This document shows positions 61,529-64,000 of a stretch of 64,000 nucleotides of DNA, one piece after another (the stretch's first letter is position 1; each line of letters starts with the position of its first letter). The position numbers and the translations under genes were made by a program. The notes under the pieces were generated by a model that was not told where the DNA came from, searched no databases, and saw only the letters and a list, made by a program, of their open reading frames with translations. Source of the DNA: Sulfuriferula sp. (GTDB taxonomy: Bacteria; Pseudomonadota; Gammaproteobacteria; Burkholderiales; Sulfuriferulaceae); contig JARLJL010000002.1 in the NCBI GenBank assembly GCA_031291235.1, positions 62,001 to 126,000 of the forward strand. The letters are read 5' to 3'.

Positions 61529-61762
61529 ATGAACGTTCGTCATGCTTTGAAAATGCTGGTTCTGGCTGCAGTAACCACGCTGGGTTTTGCTGCAAATGCA
61601 AATGCAGTTCCTGTGTCTATCGGTAACGGCCCTCTGGGCTTTCACCATCATGTACCAGCAGTTCCTGAGGCTGATACCTGGGCAATGATGGCTGTTGGTC
61701 TGGGTCTGGTTGGTCTGCGTTTGCGCCGCAAAAGCAAAAAATCGCAAGACGCTGTTAAGTAA
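61529..61762 (+). CDS. Miniature PEP-CTERM protein 4 (His-containing)
   Basis: The 77-residue protein has a signal peptide (MNVRHALKMLVLAAVTTLGF, cleavage after ANA at residue 26), about 19 mature residues (VPVSIGNGPLGFHHHVPA) and the tail VPEADTWAMMAVGLGLVGLR with basic residues. The DNA coding for the tail is almost identical to that of the other copies. Metal or peptide signalling roles are speculation; the His triplet is notable. Confidence 0.86.
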   Translation: MNVRHALKMLVLAAVTTLGFAANANAVPVSIGNGPLGFHHHVPAVPEADTWAMMAVGLGLVGLRLRRKSKKSQDAVK

Positions 61763-61789
61763 TTAAGTAACAGTAAGCGTAACAGAAGC

Positions 61790-61819
61790 GGCGGGATTTT
61801 ATCCCGCCGTTTTATTTTT
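61790..61819 (+). terminator. Rho-independent terminator of PEP-CTERM gene 4
   Basis: GGCGGGAT and ATCCCGCC form a perfect 8-bp stem with loop TTT, followed by GTTTTATTTTT. Confidence 0.88.
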
Positions 61820-61858
61820 GTAATATTTTATGTTGATTTTTCAACGAAATTGTTGAAT

Positions 61859-62602
61859 TTACTGACTGCCCATGAGCGGGCGCATGGCAGTTAACAGGCT
61901 GGCAAATAATTTAGGGTGTGCTTTTTCCTGCTCTGCGAGCATGAGCTTCATGCTTTGTCGTTGCATGGGCATGCTGAAGCAGGCCGGGCAATTCTCCTGT
62001 ACCACAGGGAGCTGGGCACTGCGCGCAAAATCGGCAGTTTGTCGCTCACGAGCATAAACCAGCGGACGAATGATGCGCACATCGCCGGCATCGTTGGTGT
62101 AATGCGCCTGCATGGTACGCAGCTTGCCGCCAAAGAATGCCGACATCATGAATGTTTCGGCAAGGTCGTCCAGATGCTGCGCCAGTGCCAGTACGTTGTA
62201 ATGCTGTTCGCGGGCGATACGGTAAAGGATGCCGCGGCGCATGCGCGAACAGTAGGCGCAGAACGAGTCGCCGGTCATGTTTTGCTTGGCGGATTCGAGT
62301 ACCGGCTGGCTTTCGTAGAAATAAGGTACGCCTAATGCTGCCAGATAGGGTTTCAATACGCTGGGATCGTAATCCGGCGATTGCGGGTCAACCGTACAGG
62401 CAGCCAGTTCGAATTTGACCGGTGCGCGTTTTTGCAAGTCTAGCAATATATGCAATAGCGACAGCGAGTCTTTGCCGCCGGAGATGCCTAATAGTATCCG
62501 GTCGCCGTTCCGTATCATGTCAAAATCGCCGATAGCGCGCCCGGCAGCAGATAACAGTGATCGCGGCGGTTTGACAGCCGCAAATTCGCTACTTTGATTC
62601 AT
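61859..62602 (-). CDS. ttcA: TtcA-like tRNA 2-thiocytidine synthetase
   Basis: TtcA thiolates cytidine 32 of tRNA using an Fe-S cluster. The 247-residue protein has the PP-loop ILLGISGGKDSLSLLHILLD near residue 40 and the cysteine pair in TGDSFCAYCSRMRRGILYRI near residue 117. A further cysteine pair lies in QENCPACFSMPMQRQ near residue 208. The two CxxC motifs fit TtcA. It is somewhat shorter than Escherichia coli TtcA. The ATG at 62602 overlaps the end of the ABC transporter gene by 14 bases. Confidence 0.85.
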   Translation of the reverse strand: MNQSSEFAAVKPPRSLLSAAGRAIGDFDMIRNGDRILLGISGGKDSLSLLHILLDLQKRAPVKFELAACTVDPQSPDYDPSVLKPYLAALGVPYFYESQPVLESAKQNMTGDSFCAYCSRMRRGILYRIAREQHYNVLALAQHLDDLAETFMMSAFFGGKLRTMQAHYTNDAGDVRIIRPLVYARERQTADFARSAQLPVVQENCPACFSMPMQRQSMKLMLAEQEKAHPKLFASLLTAMRPLMGSQ

Positions 62603-64000
62603 GGAATTGCAAACGGTGCAAGTGAGCGTAAACGCCATTCTGCGCGATGAGATCGGCGTGTTTGCCGATCTCGACTATGCGGCCCTGTTGCATCACTGCA
62701 ATACGGTCGGCGTTTTCTATGGTGGAAAGGCGGTGAGCGATGACCAGCGTGGTGCGGCCCTGCATCAGGGTTTCCAGTGCAGCCTGGACATGGCGCTCGG
62801 ATTCCGTATCGAGTGCAGAAGTAGCTTCATCCAGGATCAGCACTGGCGCATTTTTCAGCAATGCACGGGCAATCGCGATGCGCTGGCGTTGACCGCCGGA
62901 GAGCTTGACGCCGTTTTCGCCCACCATGGTTTGCAGACCCAACGGTTGTTCGCGGATGAATTCCATCGCATGGGCGGCCTCGGCTGCGCGGATAATCTCG
63001 GCCTCGCTGATATTCGCTTGGGCGCCGTATGCGATATTGGCGGCAATGGTATCGTTAAATAACACAACGTCCTGCGATACCAGTGCGATATTGTTGCGCA
63101 GCGAGTTTAGCGTGATCGTTGTAATATCCTGTTCATCAAGCAGGATTTTCCCGGAGGTCGGCGTATAGAAACGCGGAATCAGATTGACCAGGCTGGTTTT
63201 GCCGCTGCCGGAGGCGCCCACCAGTGCTATCGTTTCTCCGGGTTGTATGGCGAGATCGATATCATCCAGTGCCGGTATGGATTTGTCCGGGTAATGCAAA
63301 GTTACATTGCTAAATTTTAGCGCCCCGTGTGCGCGCGGCAGGGTTAAGGTGCCGTGATCGATTTCCGGTTCACTGTCGATCAGCTCGAAGACCACCTCGG
63401 CGGCAGCCAGCCCGCGCTGTAACTGTTCGTTGACGCCGGTGAGGCGCTTGACCGGGCCGAATATCATCAGCATGGCGATCATGTAGGATACGAAGCCGCC
63501 GACGGTAAGCTCGCCGTTCAGGGCCTCCTGCGTGGCAATATAGACGATGAGCGCGACGCCGAATGCGGCGACCAGCTGGACAACCGGGCCGTTGGCTGCC
63601 GCTGCGGTAACGCCCTTCATGTAGTAGCGGCGGGCATCGTTGACGGCCGTGTTGAAGCGCCGCAATTCGTAGGCCTGACCGCCGAAGATTTTGACCACTT
63701 TGTGCGCACCTACCGATTCTTCGACGACATGGGTGATCTCTCCCAGATTCTGCTGCGCCTGACGATTGATGTGGCGCAAGCGCTTGCTGACGCCGCGGAT
63801 GACCAATACCGCGAGCGGTGCAATCGCCACGATAATCAGCGTCAGCTTCCAGTTCAGCCACAGCAGCCAGCCCAGCAAGCCGACGATGGTCAGCGTATCG
63901 CGTACCAGCAGCGTGACAGCGCTGGTGGCCGATTGCGTGACCTGAGTGACGTTAAAAACCACATGGGCGATCAGGGTGCCGGTCGAGCTGTTGTCGTAGA
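62589..64000 (-). CDS. msbA: Lipid A/ABC exporter MsbA-type (5' end outside the window)
   Basis: The open frame runs beyond the right edge; the edge sequence reads YDNSSTGTLIAHVVFNV, matching the MsbA coupling region. The visible 470 residues contain transmembrane helices (LTIVGLLGWLLWLNWKLTL, VAAFGVALIVYIATQEALNG). The ATPase has Walker A ALVGASGSGKTSLVNLIPRF, signature KLSGGQRQRIAIARALL, Walker B VLILDEATSALDTESE and the H-loop IAHRLSTI. It probably flips lipid A-core. At least 100 N-terminal residues lie outside. Confidence 0.9.
   Translation of the reverse strand, partial: YDNSSTGTLIAHVVFNVTQVTQSATSAVTLLVRDTLTIVGLLGWLLWLNWKLTLIIVAIAPLAVLVIRGVSKRLRHINRQAQQNLGEITHVVEESVGAHKVVKIFGGQAYELRRFNTAVNDARRYYMKGVTAAAANGPVVQLVAAFGVALIVYIATQEALNGELTVGGFVSYMIAMLMIFGPVKRLTGVNEQLQRGLAAAEVVFELIDSEPEIDHGTLTLPRAHGALKFSNVTLHYPDKSIPALDDIDLAIQPGETIALVGASGSGKTSLVNLIPRFYTPTSGKILLDEQDITTITLNSLRNNIALVSQDVVLFNDTIAANIAYGAQANISEAEIIRAAEAAHAMEFIREQPLGLQTMVGENGVKLSGGQRQRIAIARALLKNAPVLILDEATSALDTESERHVQAALETLMQGRTTLVIAHRLSTIENADRIAVMQQGRIVEIGKHADLIAQNGVYAHLHRLQFHESK

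Noticed and set aside
1-64000. CRISPR arrays, tRNA or rRNA genes, insertion sequences, prophage
   Set aside because: No regularly spaced repeats, no tRNA-like or rRNA sequence, and no transposase, integrase or phage gene was found on either strand.

Overview
The window is a bacterial chromosome segment of about 64 kb, most likely from a betaproteobacterium of the Nitrosomonadales type. The grounds are the gene order kdsD-kdsC-lptC-lptA-lptB-rpoN-hpf-ptsN-hprK-rapZ, an exosortase-B/EpsDEFGI polysaccharide system, short PEP-CTERM proteins, and moderately GC-rich housekeeping DNA. The genus cannot be fixed from the sequence alone. I found no rRNA, tRNA, insertion sequence, CRISPR array or prophage.

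Layout. (1) 1-13.1 kb: the end of a membrane protein, a type IV pilin-like gene and a CPA2/Kef antiporter, then a long envelope and nitrogen-regulation operon running from KDO synthesis and LPS transport through sigma-54, hibernation factor, PTS-Ntr EIIA, HprK and RapZ to a NusG-II protein, a Gx transporter, UbiX and a LON-domain protein. (2) 13.1-15.4 kb: a nitric-oxide response locus with nsrR (followed by a twice-frameshifted speD) divergent from a truncated globin and a ferredoxin reductase. Two NsrR-like 11-1-11 operators lie between them. (3) 15.5-24.6 kb: a probable zinc or related metal acquisition locus with a CobW GTPase, two DUF2946-like secreted proteins, a TonB-dependent receptor, ExbB/ExbD/TonB, a second outer-membrane protein, and a ZnuA/ZnuB-like pair without an ATPase. 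(4) 24.6-27.9 kb: a TPR/STAS protein and hslVU.

(5) 28-59.6 kb: a large exopolysaccharide cluster. EpsD is on the plus strand. On the minus strand, reading from 57.8 kb down, come manC, epsL, epsE, epsF, epsG, xrtB, epsI, a polymerase/ligase, a secreted glycoside hydrolase, acetyltransferases, glycosyltransferases, a flippase, a sulfotransferase, galE, a DHH phosphoesterase, cysD, cysNC, rfbBACD and a PAP2 phosphatase. The priming transferase EpsB is divergent on the plus strand. The centre of this cluster is visibly more AT-rich than its flanks. The combination of CysD, CysNC, a sulfotransferase and a DHH phosphoesterase suggests that the polymer is sulfated.

(6) 59.6-61.8 kb: four tandem miniature PEP-CTERM genes, each with its own sigma-54-like -24/-12 element and its own terminator. 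Their predicted mature parts are only about 19-31 residues long. A matching -24/-12 element lies in front of the manC/eps operon and another in front of the pilin gene near 0.6 kb, which suggests that sigma-54 coordinates surface polysaccharide, sorted peptides and pili. (7) 61.9-64 kb: a TtcA-like tRNA thiolase and the 3' part of an MsbA-type ABC transporter.
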